Positions 27,271 to 38,185 of a stretch of DNA of 64,000 nt are shown here, in pieces. Each line of letters opens with the position of its first letter. Position 1 is the first letter of the stretch. The stretch is taken from assembly GCF_010727605.1 (NCBI RefSeq), contig NZ_AP022568.1:3844001-3908000 (forward strand). The letters run 5' to 3'. The notes beneath the pieces were generated by a model. That model was not told the origin of the DNA, made no database searches, and was given only the letters and a program-made list of their open reading frames with translations. Origin of the DNA: Mycobacterium simiae (GTDB taxonomy: Bacteria; Actinomycetota; Actinomycetes; Mycobacteriales; Mycobacteriaceae). A program made the position numbers and the translations under genes.

Positions 27271-27342
27271 CTCCGTCGCCAGGACTCGAACCTGAACTAT
27301 CTGAACCAAAATCAGAGGTGCTGCCGATTACACCACGACGGA
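27271..27342 (-). tRNA. tRNA-Gln (anticodon UUG)
   Basis: The minus strand folds into a 72-base cloverleaf: acceptor stem TCCGTCG with CGACGGA, anticodon stem TCTGA/TCAGA around loop TTTTGGT giving anticodon TTG, and T-loop TTCGAGT. Discriminator base is G and no CCA is encoded. It lies between glmU and the TetR gene, as in other mycobacteria. Confidence 0.95.
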
Positions 27343-27461
27343 CTGTCGATCACGGCCGGTGACGGTATCCGCCAACCGCGCCACCAAGACTTTAGTCGGA
27401 CCACGATGCGAACCGCTCGCGGCGCCGAAGAAACCCGGGCATTTTCGGCTGGACGAACCGA

Positions 27462-27467
27462 TACGCT
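27462..27467 (+). promoter_or_regulatory. Possible -10 element of a leaderless TetR gene
   Basis: TACGCT fits the mycobacterial TANNNT -10 pattern and ends 7 bases before the GTG at 27475, the distance expected if transcription starts at the start codon. A purine run GAGGGA between the two could alternatively be a ribosome binding site. Confidence 0.35.
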
Positions 27468-27474
27468 GAGGGAC

Positions 27475-28110
27475 GTGGCAGCCCCGGATAAAGAGGTGCG
27501 TGCGCCACGCGCCCGGATGACCGGCAGCGAGCGTCGACATCAGCTGATCGGCATCGCACGCTCACTTTTCGCCGAGCGGGGTTACGAGGGCGCCTCGATC
27601 GAAGAGATCGCCCAGCGGGCCAACGTCTCCAAGCCGGTCGTCTACGAGCATTTCGGCGGCAAGGAAGGCCTCTACGCCGTGGTCGTCGACCGCGAGATGT
27701 CCGCGCTGCTGGACGGCATCACCTCGTCGCTGACCAACAACCGGTCCCGGGTCAGGGTGGAGCGGGTCGCCCTGGCGTTGCTCACCTACGTCGAGGAGCG
27801 CACCGACGGCTTTCGGATCATGATCCGCGACTCGCCGGCATCGATCAGCACGGGGACCTATTCCAGCCTGCTCAACGACGCGGTCAGCCAGGTCAGCTCC
27901 ATCCTGGCCGGCGACTTCGCCCGCCGCGGCCTGGACCCGGAGCTGGCACCGCTGTACGCCCAGGCGCTGGTCGGTTCGGTGTCGATGACCGCGCAGTGGT
28001 GGTTGGACACTCGCGAGCCCAAAAAAGAAGTGGTGGCCGCGCACCTGGTCAACCTGATGTGGAACGGCCTTACCCACCTGGAATCCGATCCGCGGCTGCA
28101 GGACGAGTAA
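27475..28110 (+). CDS. TetR family transcriptional regulator
   Basis: This 211-residue regulator has a TetR N-terminal helix-turn-helix at about residues 20-75: LIGIARSLFAERGYEGASIE, then IAQRANVSKPVVYEHFGGKE. The C-terminal ligand domain ends with WWLDTREPKKEVVAAHLVNL. It corresponds to Rv1019 of M. tuberculosis. The frame is open far upstream through the tRNA, so the GTG at 27475 is chosen for its distance from a -10-like element and a purine run. Targets are unknown; it is the first plus-strand gene after glmU and is followed by a convergent gene. Confidence 0.88.
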   Translation: MAAPDKEVRAPRARMTGSERRHQLIGIARSLFAERGYEGASIEEIAQRANVSKPVVYEHFGGKEGLYAVVVDREMSALLDGITSSLTNNRSRVRVERVALALLTYVEERTDGFRIMIRDSPASISTGTYSSLLNDAVSQVSSILAGDFARRGLDPELAPLYAQALVGSVSMTAQWWLDTREPKKEVVAAHLVNLMWNGLTHLESDPRLQDE

Positions 28111-28188
28111 GGCCACTCGACTAGCGACTGTGTGCCGACGACGACCGCGAGCGCGAGGCGGTCGGCGTCGTCCGTATCGGGGACCCAG

Positions 28189-28234
28189 TCAACCCAAGTC
28201 GACGCCAATCAACCCGAATCAACCCCCAATCAAC
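28189..28234. repeat. Short direct repeats TCAACCC
   Basis: TCAACCC occurs at 28189, 28209 and 28219, with TCAACCG near 28229, all between the ends of two convergent genes. The spacing is 20, 10 and 10 bases. It looks like slippage-type repetition with no evident function. Confidence 0.6.
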
Positions 28235-29582
28235 CGCAGTCGCGCGAGAGCAGGTCGGCGATCGTCTCCCGGCGGATCATTTGGTGGACCCGGCCGGTTC
28301 TGACCGCCACCAGCGGCGGCCGGCACACCATGTTGTAGTTCGAGGCCATGCTGTGGTGATAGGCCCCCGTGCAGGCCACCGCCAACAGGTCGCCGGGATG
28401 CAGATCGACCGGCAATTCGACGTCCCGGGCGATCTCGTCACCGGCCTCGCAGTGCCGGCCGACGACGGTAACCCGCTGCTTGAGCCCCAGCGAGTGCCGG
28501 TTGGCCAGCGTGACGGTGTACCGCGCGCCGCACGACGACACCCGCGGGTTGTCGCTCATGCCGCCGTCGACGGCGACGAAGGTACGCCCTCCCGGCTGCG
28601 ATTTAACCGAGCAAACCCGGTACAACGTCACGCCGGCCCGGCCGCTGATCGCGCGACCGGGTTCGACCACGACCGTCGGCCGCGGGAAATGTTCGGCGGC
28701 ACAGGCCGCGTCCAGTGCGTCTTCGACGACGACGGCGAGGTCGTCGAGTTCGAGCTCGCGGTCACCGCAGACGTACGGGATCGCGTGCCCGCCGCCGATG
28801 TTGAGCTCGGTGAGGATGACGCCGTGCCGGGCCCGGATGTCGGCCATCGCGGCGATCATCCGTGAAATGGCTTCGCCGTACCGGCCCGCGTCGGTCACCT
28901 GCGACCCGATGTGGCAGTGCAGTCCGACCAGGTCGAGGATCGGGTGCGCCAGCACCCGCCGCACCGCATCGGCGGCATGGTCCTCGGCCAGGGTAAAGCC
29001 GAATTTGTGGTCGCTGCTGCCGGTCGTGACCGCGCGGTGTCCGTGGCTGTCTGGCCTGGTTGGGGGGTTCGGGTTGACGCGGATCAGCACCGGCTGACGT
29101 TTTCGTGCGCAGCCGGCCAGATAGGCGATTTCGATGCAGGAGTCCAGCACGATCCGCCCGACCCCGACCCGGACCGCGTCCTGCAGCTCGTCGGGCGATT
29201 TCGCGTTGCCGTGCATGATGATTCGGGCCGGGTCCACGCCGGCAGCCACGGCGACGGCCAATTCGCCGGCCGAGCACACGTCGATGCCCAGGCCTTCTTC
29301 GTGCGCCCAGCGTGCCACCGCCGTGGTCAGCAACGACTTTCCGGCATACACGACCTCAACCCCCCGCAGCACCTTGCGGTAGCGGCGGGCCCGCTGACGA
29401 AAATCTGTTTCGTCGATCACATAGGTGGGGGTGTGGAATTCGTCGGCGATATCCGTCAGGGGTACGTCGCCGACGCAGAGCCGGCCTTCCTCGTCGGAAT
29501 GTGTAGTGGCAGGCCAGATCGCGGGATCCAGTCGCCGGGGCGCCGCCCGGCCGATGGACGGCAGCATGTCGAGCAATGTCAT
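28230..29582 (-). CDS. Diaminopimelate decarboxylase-like PLP enzyme (fold type III)
   Basis: This 450-residue protein is of the Orn/DAP/Arg decarboxylase group 2 family. The PLP lysine lies in VYAGKSLLT near residue 80. HGNAKSPDEL, GLHCHIGSQ and the phosphate-binding ELNIGGGHAIPY are seen, as well as HCEAGDEI, equivalent to the substrate-binding CESGD of LysA, and the final YHHSMASNYNMVCRP with its conserved Tyr and Asn. The conserved protein starts at MTLLDMLPSIG, so ATG 29582 is chosen over the 34-codon extension. Mycobacteria have lysA elsewhere next to thrA/thrC, so this is probably a paralogue; a carboxynorspermidine- or other D-stereocentre decarboxylase cannot be excluded. It diverges from mfd. 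Confidence 0.83.
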   Translation of the reverse strand: MTLLDMLPSIGRAAPRRLDPAIWPATTHSDEEGRLCVGDVPLTDIADEFHTPTYVIDETDFRQRARRYRKVLRGVEVVYAGKSLLTTAVARWAHEEGLGIDVCSAGELAVAVAAGVDPARIIMHGNAKSPDELQDAVRVGVGRIVLDSCIEIAYLAGCARKRQPVLIRVNPNPPTRPDSHGHRAVTTGSSDHKFGFTLAEDHAADAVRRVLAHPILDLVGLHCHIGSQVTDAGRYGEAISRMIAAMADIRARHGVILTELNIGGGHAIPYVCGDRELELDDLAVVVEDALDAACAAEHFPRPTVVVEPGRAISGRAGVTLYRVCSVKSQPGGRTFVAVDGGMSDNPRVSSCGARYTVTLANRHSLGLKQRVTVVGRHCEAGDEIARDVELPVDLHPGDLLAVACTGAYHHSMASNYNMVCRPPLVAVRTGRVHQMIRRETIADLLSRDCG

Positions 29583-29685
29583 GAGTTCAAAGTGCGCCGG
29601 GTCGAACCCCCATGACCGGTTCCTTACGATCCCTTGACGGCCCCCGCCGCAATCTTGACGTCGTTTTGCGGATTCCTCGGCCACC

Positions 29686-29691
29686 TAGAAT
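29686..29691 (+). promoter_or_regulatory. -10 element of mfd, probably leaderless
   Basis: TAGAAT, a close match to the mycobacterial TANNNT -10 box, ends 9 bases before the mfd ATG at 29701, and no ribosome binding site stands between. A transcript would begin near 29698-29701. No convincing -35 is at the usual distance. Confidence 0.45.
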
Positions 29692-29700
29692 GGGTGCATC

Positions 29701-32700
29701 ATGACCGCACCGGGGCCTGCTCGCCCAGAAACCCCGATCGCGGGGCTCGTCGAATTGGCGCTGACAGCGCCGACGTTCCAGCAGATCACTGCCGCGGCGG
29801 CCGGACCGGCCACGCTGGACCTGGTCGGCCCGGCGAGCGCGCGGGTGTTCGTCGCCAGCGCGTTGGCGCGGCGCGGCCCGCTGCTGGTGGTCACCGCCAC
29901 CGGCCGCGAAGCCGAGGACCTCGGCGTTGAACTGCGCGGTGTGTTCGGTGACGCCGTCGCGATCTTCCCGTCCTGGGAAACACTGCCGCACGAACGGCTT
30001 TCGCCGGGCGTCGACACCGTCGGCACTCGGTTGATGGTGCTGCGCCGGCTGGCGCACCCCGACGACGCACGGTTGGGGCCGCCGTTGCAGGTCGTCGTGA
30101 CCGCCGCGCGCTCGCTGCTGCAGCCGATGACGCCGCGGCTGGGGCTGGTGGAGCCGCTCACCTTGACCGTGGGCGCTGAGGTGGACTTCGACGCCGCCAT
30201 CGCCCGGCTGGTCGAACTTGCCTACACCCGGGTCGACATGGTCGGCCGCCGCGGCGAATTCGCGGTGCGGGGCGGCATTCTCGACGTATTCGCCCCCACC
30301 GCCGAACATCCGGTGCGTATCGAGTTCTGGGGCGACGAGATCACCGAGATGCGGATGTTCGCGGTGGCCGACCAGCGGTCGATCCCGGAGCTGGAGGTCG
30401 ACACCTTGGTCGCGGTCGCCTGTCGCGAACTGCTGCTCACCGAGGACGTGCGCGCCCGGGCCGCCGAGCTGGCCACTCGGGCGGCCGCCCAGCTGCCGGA
30501 GGGGCAGGCGGCGATCACCGGCAGCGTCGCCGACATGCTGGCCAAGCTTGCCGAGGGCATTCCCGTCGACGGCATGGAGGCGCTGCTGCCCGTTCTCCAG
30601 CCCGACGGCGATCGCTCGCACGCGCTGCTGACCGATCAGCTGGCCGACGGCACCCCGGTACTGCTGTGCGACCCGGAGAAGATCCGCAGCCGGGCCGCCG
30701 ACCTGATCAAGACCGGCCGCGAATTCCTCGAGGCATCCTGGTCGGTCGCGGCGATGGGCAGTCCCGAAGGCCAAGCACCGGTCGACATCGAGCAGCTGGG
30801 CGGGTCGGGCTTCGTCGAATTCGACGACGTGCACGCCGCCGCGGTCAGCGGCGGGCATCCGTGGTGGACCCTGAGCCAGCTGTCCGACGAGTCGGCCGTC
30901 GAGCTCGAGATCCGGGCGGCGCCGTCGGCCCGTGGCCATCAGCACGACATCGCGAGCATCTTCGCGATGCTGCGTGCGCACGTCTTGACCGGCGGCTACG
31001 CGGTGGTCGTCGCGCCCGGCACCGGAACCGCCCATCGGGTGGTGGAGCGGCTGGCCGAGTCCGACACCCCGGCCGCGATGCTGGACTGCGGCGCGACGCC
31101 CAAGGCCGGTGTGGTCGGGGTGCTCAAGGGCCCATTGCACGACGGTGTAGTGATTCCGGGCGCCAACCTGGTCGTCATCACCGAGACCGACCTGACCGGC
31201 AACCGGGCCACGGCGCCCGAGGGCAAGCGGCTGGCCGCCAAGCGGCGCAACACGGTGGACCCGCTGGCGCTGACCGCCGGCGACCTCGTGGTGCACGATC
31301 AGCACGGCATCGGGCGGTTCGTCGAGATGACGGAACGCACGGTGGGCGGAGCGCGGCGCGAATATCTGGTGCTTGAGTACGCCTCCACCAAAAGGGGCAG
31401 CGGCGGTCAAAACACAGACAAGCTGTACGTCCCGATGGATTCCCTGGATCAGCTGTCGCGGTATGTGGGCGGGCAGGCGCCCGCGCTCTCCAAGCTCGGC
31501 GGTAGCGACTGGGCCAACACCAAGACCAAGGCCCGCCGCGCTGTGCGCGAGATCGCCGGGGAGCTGGTGTCGCTGTACGCCAAACGACAGGCCAGCCCGG
31601 GCCACGCGTTCGGGCCGGACACGCCGTGGCAGGCCGAGATGGAGGACGCGTTCGGCTTCACGGAGACCGTCGACCAGCTGACCGCCATCACCGAGGTCAA
31701 GGCCGACATGGAAAAGCCGATCCCGATGGACCGGGTGATCTGTGGCGACGTCGGCTACGGCAAGACCGAGATCGCGGTGCGTGCGGCGTTCAAGGCCGTG
31801 CAGGATGGCAAGCAGGTCGCGGTGCTGGTGCCGACCACACTGTTGGCCGACCAGCATCTGCAGACATTCTCCGACCGGATGGCCGGCTTCCCGGTGACTG
31901 TCAAGGGCCTGTCCCGGTTCACCGACACCGCCGAGTCGCGGGCAGTGCTCGAAGGCCTGGCTGACGGGTCGGTGGACGTAGTGATCGGCACCCATCGGTT
32001 GCTGCAGACCGGGGTGCGGTGGAAGGACCTCGGTCTGGTGGTGGTCGACGAGGAGCAGCGGTTCGGTGTCGAGCACAAGGAACACATCAAATCGCTGCGT
32101 ACGCACGTGGATGTGCTGACCATGAGCGCCACCCCGATCCCGCGGACCCTGGAGATGAGCCTGGCCGGGATTCGCGAGATGTCGACGATCCTGACTCCGC
32201 CCGAAGAGCGCTATCCGGTGCTGACCTACGTCGGCCCGCACGACGACAAGCAGGTCGCCGCCGCGCTGCGCCGCGAATTGCTGCGCGACGGGCAGGCGTT
32301 CTATGTGCACAACCGGGTCAGCTCGATCGACCGGGCGGCGGCGCGGGTGCGCGAGCTGGTGCCCGAGGCGCGGGTGGTAGTGGCGCACGGGCAGATGCCC
32401 GAAGATCGGCTGGAACGCACGGTCCAAGGCTTCTGGAACCGCGAATACGACATCCTGGTGTGCACCACGATCGTGGAGACCGGCCTGGACATCTCCAACG
32501 CGAACACGCTGATCGTCGAGCGGGCCGACACCTTCGGCCTGTCGCAGCTGCATCAGCTGCGCGGCCGAGTCGGCCGCAGCCGGGAGCGCGGATACGCCTA
32601 CTTCCTCTATCCGCCGCACACGCCGCTGACCGAGACGGCCTACGACCGGCTGGCCACGATTGCGCAGAACAACGAGCTGGGCGCGGGCATGGCGGTCGCG

Positions 32701-33396
32701 CTGAAGGACCTCGAGATCCGGGGTGCGGGCAACGTGCTGGGCGTGGAGCAGTCCGGTCACGTTGCCGGCGTCGGATTCGACTTGTACGTGCGGCTGGTAG
32801 GCGAGGCCGTCGAGGCCTACCGGGCGGCCGCCGACGGTCAAGTCGTCACCACCGCGGAGGAGCCCAAGGACGTGCGGATCGACCTGCCGGTCGACGCGCA
32901 CCTGCCGCCGGACTACATCGCCAGCGACCGGCTCCGGCTGGAGGCCTACCGGCGCCTGGCCGCGGCGCCCGACGACGCGGCCGTCGATGCTGTCGTCGAG
33001 GAACTCACCGACCGGTACGGGGCGTTGCCGGAACCGGCGCAGCGGCTGGTGGCCGTCGCTCGGCTCCGGTTGCTGTGCCGCGCCTCGGGCATCACCGAAG
33101 TCTCGGCCCCGTCGGCGGCGACGGTGCGGCTGTCCCCGCTGACGCTGCCCGATTCCGCACAGGTACGGCTCAAGCGGATGTATCCGGCCGCCAATTATCG
33201 CGCCACTACGTCGACGGTGTCCGTACCGATTCCGCGGGCCGGCGGAGTTGGTGCGCCGCGGCTCCGCGATGTCGAGTTGGTGCAGATGGTGGCCAACCTG
33301 GTGACCGCCCTGCAGGGGAAACCGCAGCAAGAAGTTGGTATAACGAGTTCGTCAGCGCCGCGCGACGATAGCGCCGGCCGCAAATCGGCGGGCTGA
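29701..33396 (+). CDS. mfd: Transcription-repair coupling factor
   Basis: This 1231-residue ATPase displaces RNA polymerase stalled at DNA damage and recruits UvrA. The N-terminal part (to about 350) is the UvrB-like module, with [13 protein letters not shown] and the [20 protein letters not shown] region. The CarD-like polymerase-interaction domain starts near residue 525 ([17 protein letters not shown]). The RecG-like motor has the Walker [14 protein letters not shown] near residue 685 and DEEQ near 785 (VVDEEQRFG), motif [13 protein letters not shown] and motif [20 protein letters not shown]. The C-terminal TRCF domain follows ([15 protein letters not shown]). Length matches Rv1020. A long antisense open frame is a shadow. 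Confidence 0.98.
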   Translation: MTAPGPARPETPIAGLVELALTAPTFQQITAAAAGPATLDLVGPASARVFVASALARRGPLLVVTATGREAEDLGVELRGVFGDAVAIFPSWETLPHERLSPGVDTVGTRLMVLRRLAHPDDARLGPPLQVVVTAARSLLQPMTPRLGLVEPLTLTVGAEVDFDAAIARLVELAYTRVDMVGRRGEFAVRGGILDVFAPTAEHPVRIEFWGDEITEMRMFAVADQRSIPELEVDTLVAVACRELLLTEDVRARAAELATRAAAQLPEGQAAITGSVADMLAKLAEGIPVDGMEALLPVLQPDGDRSHALLTDQLADGTPVLLCDPEKIRSRAADLIKTGREFLEASWSVAAMGSPEGQAPVDIEQLGGSGFVEFDDVHAAAVSGGHPWWTLSQLSDESAVELEIRAAPSARGHQHDIASIFAMLRAHVLTGGYAVVVAPGTGTAHRVVERLAESDTPAAMLDCGATPKAGVVGVLKGPLHDGVVIPGANLVVITETDLTGNRATAPEGKRLAAKRRNTVDPLALTAGDLVVHDQHGIGRFVEMTERTVGGARREYLVLEYASTKRGSGGQNTDKLYVPMDSLDQLSRYVGGQAPALSKLGGSDWANTKTKARRAVREIAGELVSLYAKRQASPGHAFGPDTPWQAEMEDAFGFTETVDQLTAITEVKADMEKPIPMDRVICGDVGYGKTEIAVRAAFKAVQDGKQVAVLVPTTLLADQHLQTFSDRMAGFPVTVKGLSRFTDTAESRAVLEGLADGSVDVVIGTHRLLQTGVRWKDLGLVVVDEEQRFGVEHKEHIKSLRTHVDVLTMSATPIPRTLEMSLAGIREMSTILTPPEERYPVLTYVGPHDDKQVAAALRRELLRDGQAFYVHNRVSSIDRAAARVRELVPEARVVVAHGQMPEDRLERTVQGFWNREYDILVCTTIVETGLDISNANTLIVERADTFGLSQLHQLRGRVGRSRERGYAYFLYPPHTPLTETAYDRLATIAQNNELGAGMAVALKDLEIRGAGNVLGVEQSGHVAGVGFDLYVRLVGEAVEAYRAAADGQVVTTAEEPKDVRIDLPVDAHLPPDYIASDRLRLEAYRRLAAAPDDAAVDAVVEELTDRYGALPEPAQRLVAVARLRLLCRASGITEVSAPSAATVRLSPLTLPDSAQVRLKRMYPAANYRATTSTVSVPIPRAGGVGAPRLRDVELVQMVANLVTALQGKPQQEVGITSSSAPRDDSAGRKSAG

Positions 33397-33444
33397 AGGT
33401 CGGGTCATGGGCTCGAGCGGTGACAAGGGAGGAGAACGGCGCCA

Positions 33445-34563
33445 GTGATTGTCGTCTTGTTCGACCCCCGCCGCCCGTCGCTGGTGCCCGTCGAGGCGGT
33501 CGAGCACCTGGCCGGCGAGGTCCAGTACACCGAGGAGATGCCCGTCGCGGTGCCCTGGTCGTTGCCGTCCGCGCGTCCGGTGGACACCGGGACAGACGCC
33601 CCGGTGCTGCTGTCCTCGGACCCTGACCACCCCGCCGTCACTGCCCGGTTGGCTGCCGGGGCCCGGTTGATTTCGGCGCCGGAGACACCCCGCGGGGAAC
33701 GACTCGTCGACGCCGTCGCGATGATGGACAAACTGCGCACGGCCGGGCCGTGGGAGAGCGAGCAGACGCACGACTCGTTGCGCCGGTACCTGCTCGAGGA
33801 GACCTACGAGCTGCTGGATGCGGTTCGCAGCGGCAACGCCGACCAGCTGCGCGAAGAGCTGGGCGACGTGTTGTTGCAGGTGCTTTTTCACGCCCGCATC
33901 GCCGAGGAAGCTCCGCAGTCGCCGTTCGATATCGACGCGGTCGCCACCACGCTGATGCGAAAGCTGGGCAATCGGGTACCGGGAGTGCTTGCCGGCCAAA
34001 CGATTTCCCTCGAAGAGCAGTTGGCTCAGTGGGAACAACGTAAAGCGGCCGAAAAGCCCCGTATGTCGGTGATGGACGACGTGCACACCGGCCAGCCCGC
34101 GTTGGCGCTCGCACAGAAGGTGATTCAGCGAGCGTGCGCTGCCGGACTGCCCACCGACCTGATTCCCGCCCAGATCACTTCGATTTCCGTGTTGACCGAC
34201 GTCGATGCCGAAAGTTTTCTTCGCACTGCCGTTTTGGAGTTCGTGGACACGGTTCGCGCGGTCGAACGGTCGATCGCTGCGACGCGGCGCGGGGACAACG
34301 TGCCCGAAGAGTTCGACGTGGTGCCGCTGGGCGCGGTCACCGAGCAGGAGTGGCGGGAGCACTGGGCCGCCGAGGCCCCCGACGGTGCAGCGGCGGGGGA
34401 GCCCCTCGAGACGGACTTGACTGGCGGCGCGACCGATGCCGAGACCGACGAGCCCGGCCGGGTCGACGACCAACCCGAGCAGGTCGAAGCGGCCGCCGAT
34501 GCGCCCGAAAAGGCGTCCAAGCGGTCCGGCAAGGACGCCAAACGGGCCCGCAGCCCGGACTGA
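33445..34563 (+). CDS. mazG: Nucleoside triphosphate pyrophosphohydrolase MazG
   Basis: This 372-residue enzyme hydrolyses (d)NTPs, especially oxidised nucleotides, to the monophosphate. A ~90-residue N-terminal domain precedes the MazG core (about 95-200): WESEQTHDSLRRYLLEETYE and the metal-binding ELGDVLLQVLFHARIAEE with the EExxE...ExxD pattern. A second region contains SVMDDVHTGQPALALAQKV. After about residue 315 a 60-residue tail rich in Ala, Asp and Glu ends in a basic stretch (KASKRSGKDAKRARSPD); M. tuberculosis MazG (about 325) lacks much of this. Start GTG 33445 with GGAGGAG upstream. It is likely co-transcribed with mfd (48-base gap). Confidence 0.94.
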   Translation: MIVVLFDPRRPSLVPVEAVEHLAGEVQYTEEMPVAVPWSLPSARPVDTGTDAPVLLSSDPDHPAVTARLAAGARLISAPETPRGERLVDAVAMMDKLRTAGPWESEQTHDSLRRYLLEETYELLDAVRSGNADQLREELGDVLLQVLFHARIAEEAPQSPFDIDAVATTLMRKLGNRVPGVLAGQTISLEEQLAQWEQRKAAEKPRMSVMDDVHTGQPALALAQKVIQRACAAGLPTDLIPAQITSISVLTDVDAESFLRTAVLEFVDTVRAVERSIAATRRGDNVPEEFDVVPLGAVTEQEWREHWAAEAPDGAAAGEPLETDLTGGATDAETDEPGRVDDQPEQVEAAADAPEKASKRSGKDAKRARSPD

Positions 34564-34792
34564 CGCGGGATTCGAGCACCTCATAGGTTTGTCCGGCAGC
34601 GATCCTGCCATTGTTTGCCATCTCAGGGCGGTGCGCCGGATAATGTGGCTTGTAACTTGGCGAATCCCGGTAATACACGGCGGCCATACTTTGCTAGCCA
34701 CGATCGTTGCCAGCTAACGCATAATCTGGCGGAAACCGGGCTTGCCGGCGCAAAGAGACCGGTTACGCGGGAAGGTCATGGGACGATAATCA

Positions 34793-35563
34793 GTGGGTGA
34801 CGTTGGTGTAGGGGAAGTTAAGGGGAACGTGGTGTCGCCGAGGCGTTGGTTGCGCGCAGCCGCCGTGATCGGTGCGACTGCCATGCTGATGGCCTCCAGC
34901 TGCACCTGGCAACTCAGCCTCTTCATCCCCGCGGGCGTGCCGCCGCCGTTCGGCGACCCGGTGCCGCCGGTCGACACCCACGCCAGCGGCCGGCCCGCGG
35001 ACCAGTTGCGCCAGTGGGCAATCCCGCGCGCCGCGGCGTTAGAAATCCCGCTCATCGCGCTGGAGGCCTACGCTTATGCGGCCCGGGTCGCCGAAGTCGA
35101 GAACCCGAAGTGTCATATCTCCTGGACCACCCTGGCCGGCATCGGGCAGGTGGAAAGCCACCACGGCACCTACCGGGGTGCGACGTTGGCACCGAATGGA
35201 GACGTCAGCCCGCCCATCCGGGGTGTCCAGCTCGACGGCACCGGCGGCAACCTGCGCATCGTCGACGCCGACCAAAACAGCACCGACAGCGAGCCCGCGA
35301 TTGCCCGCGCCATGGGGCCGATGCAGTTCATCCCGGAGACGTGGCGGCTGTACGGGGTCGACGCCCATAACGACGGCCGAGTCAACCCGGACAACATCGA
35401 CGACGCGGCCCTGGCAGCCGCAGGTTATTTGTGTTGGCGCGGAAAGGATCTCGCCACCCCGCGGGGGTGGGTCACCGCGCTGCGGGCATACAACAATTCC
35501 GGCGTGTACGCCCGCGCCGTGCGGGACTGGGCGACCGCCTACGCGGCCGGTCACCCGCTGTAG
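34793..35563 (+). CDS. lpqU: Lipoprotein LpqU, lytic-transglycosylase-like
   Basis: This protein of up to 256 residues is a secreted MltB-like (SLT fold) murein-cleaving enzyme candidate, the homologue of Rv1022. The signal region is RRWLRAAAVIGATAMLMASSC with a weak lipobox ASSC. The catalytic domain has AGIGQVESHHGTYRG (Glu in the IGQVES motif), then ARAMGPMQFIPETW and ALRAYNNSG, all typical of lytic transglycosylases. GTG 34793 is the first start in frame; GTG 34829, preceded by AAGGGG at a good distance, gives a better signal peptide and is preferred. It sits just upstream of eno, with a 229-base gap to mazG that probably carries its promoter. Confidence 0.88.
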   Translation: MGDVGVGEVKGNVVSPRRWLRAAAVIGATAMLMASSCTWQLSLFIPAGVPPPFGDPVPPVDTHASGRPADQLRQWAIPRAAALEIPLIALEAYAYAARVAEVENPKCHISWTTLAGIGQVESHHGTYRGATLAPNGDVSPPIRGVQLDGTGGNLRIVDADQNSTDSEPAIARAMGPMQFIPETWRLYGVDAHNDGRVNPDNIDDAALAAAGYLCWRGKDLATPRGWVTALRAYNNSGVYARAVRDWATAYAAGHPL

Positions 35564-35590
35564 AAGGATAGTTCGTGACCCAGGCTTTAG

Positions 35591-36949
<1,359 letters not shown>

Positions 36950-36984
36950 CTTGGCAGTCAACGGCAAACGCGACTAGCGCTGCA

Positions 36985-37701
36985 ATGCCCGACGCGAAAC
37001 GGCCGGATCCCAAACGCCGCTCCCCGGCATCACGCCCGGGGAAAGCGGGTGATTCGGTACGGCGCGGTCGCGCTGCCAAACCCTCGGCGAAGCCTTCCGC
37101 AAAGCCCTCTTCCAGGCCCTCGTCTAAGCCGTCGTCGCGGTCGCCGAAGGTGGCGCAGAATGCCTCGACGGCCCGAAGCGCGGCCGAGCACATTGTCGAA
37201 CCCATCAAGCGGCAGATCACCGAGTCGATCGAGCAGCGGTCCGAGCAGCGACTGGGTTTCACCGCCCGGCGCGCGGCGGTGTTGGCCGCGGTGGTCTGCG
37301 TGTTGACCCTGACCATCGCGGGTCCGGTCCGCACGTATTTCGCCCAGCGCACCGAGATGGCGCAGTTGTCTGCCAGTGAGGCGGCACTGCGGCGCCAGAT
37401 CGCCGACCTCGAGCAGAAGAAGGTCAAACTCGCCGACCCGGCCTATATCGCGGCTCAGGCCAGGGAGCGGTTGGGTTTCGTGATGCCGGGGGACACGCCC
37501 TTCCAGGTGCAGCTTCCGCCGACCGCGGCTGCCGCCCCGCAACCCGGAGACGAAACGTCCAAGCCGGCGAGCAACGCTCCGTGGTATACGTCGTTGTGGC
37601 ACACCATCGCCGACGCTCCGCACCTGCCGCCGGCCGCCGCGCCACCGGCCGGACAGCCGGCACCGCCGGATTCACCGGGGCCCGCGACTCCCGGTGGTTG
37701 A
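36985..37701 (+). CDS. FtsB/DivIC-like septum formation initiator protein
   Basis: This 238-residue membrane protein matches Rv1024. The first ~90 residues are a basic, Ser/Lys/Pro-rich cytoplasmic region with the repeat KPSAKPSAKPSSRPSSKPSS. One transmembrane helix follows at about 100-118 (AAVLAAVVCVLTLTIAGPV), then a coiled coil (MAQLSASEAALRRQIADLEQ) with ERLGFVMPGDTPF, the DivIC/FtsB signature, and a Pro/Ala-rich tail outside. It would act in the divisome with FtsQ and FtsL. It lies 35 bases after eno, and its end overlaps the DUF501 gene by 8 bases. Confidence 0.88.
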   Translation: MPDAKRPDPKRRSPASRPGKAGDSVRRGRAAKPSAKPSAKPSSRPSSKPSSRSPKVAQNASTARSAAEHIVEPIKRQITESIEQRSEQRLGFTARRAAVLAAVVCVLTLTIAGPVRTYFAQRTEMAQLSASEAALRRQIADLEQKKVKLADPAYIAAQARERLGFVMPGDTPFQVQLPPTAAAAPQPGDETSKPASNAPWYTSLWHTIADAPHLPPAAAPPAGQPAPPDSPGPATPGG

Positions 37702-38185
37702 TCGTGCCGACCTGGAAGCGGTGGCAGGCCAGCTGGGACGCGAACCACGCGGTGTGCTCGAGATCGCCTATCGGTGTCCCAACGGTGAGCCCGGCGTGGT
37801 GAAGACCGCACCGAAACTGCCTGACGGGACCCCTTTTCCGACGCTGTACTACCTGACGCATCCGGCCCTGACGGCCGCCGCGAGCCGACTGGAGACGACG
37901 GGGCTGATGCGAGACATGACCCAGCGGCTGAGCACGGACCCCGAGCTCGCGGCCGCATACCGGCGCGCGCATGAGTCGTATCTGGCCGAGCGTGACGCGA
38001 TCGAGCCGCTCGGGACGACGTTTTCCGGTGGGGGCATGCCGGATCGGGTCAAGTGCCTGCATGTGCTGATCGCGCATTCGTTGGCCAAAGGACCCGGCGT
38101 CAACCCATTCGGCGACGAGGCGCTGGCGCTGCTGGCCGCCGAGCCGGCCATGACCGGGGTGCTGGACGGTGAGTTGTGGCGCTGA
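37694..38185 (+). CDS. DUF501 family protein
   Basis: This 163-residue protein of unknown function matches Rv1025. It has ELVGREPRGV-like opening (here QLGREPRGVLEIAYRCPNGE), VVKTAPKLPDGTPFPTLYYL, and a C-terminal motif DRVKCLHVLIAHSLAKGPGV with conserved Cys and His that could bind metal. No signal or membrane helix is seen. It starts at GTG 37694 inside the upstream gene and overlaps the Ppx gene at its end, so the three are a tightly coupled set linking division and phosphate/(p)ppGpp metabolism (inference). Confidence 0.85.
   Translation: MVDRADLEAVAGQLGREPRGVLEIAYRCPNGEPGVVKTAPKLPDGTPFPTLYYLTHPALTAAASRLETTGLMRDMTQRLSTDPELAAAYRRAHESYLAERDAIEPLGTTFSGGGMPDRVKCLHVLIAHSLAKGPGVNPFGDEALALLAAEPAMTGVLDGELWR

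Noticed and set aside
25787..27362. Several Arg/Gly-rich frames overlapping glmU on both strands
   Set aside because: They are shadows of a GC-rich gene with a complete GlmU domain structure.
28189..28234. TCAACCC repeats as an operator
   Set aside because: They lie between the 3' ends of convergent genes, not in a promoter.
29587..33330. Antisense open frame of 1247 codons opposite mfd
   Set aside because: It mirrors mfd in a GC-rich region where the complementary frame lacks stops. It is rich in Arg, His, Gln and Gly, shows no domains, and mfd is unmistakable.
34564..34792. A riboswitch before the cell-wall lipoprotein gene lpqU
   Set aside because: c-di-AMP (ydaO-type) switches precede mycobacterial cell-wall enzyme genes, so I looked for one; the conserved core elements are not present.
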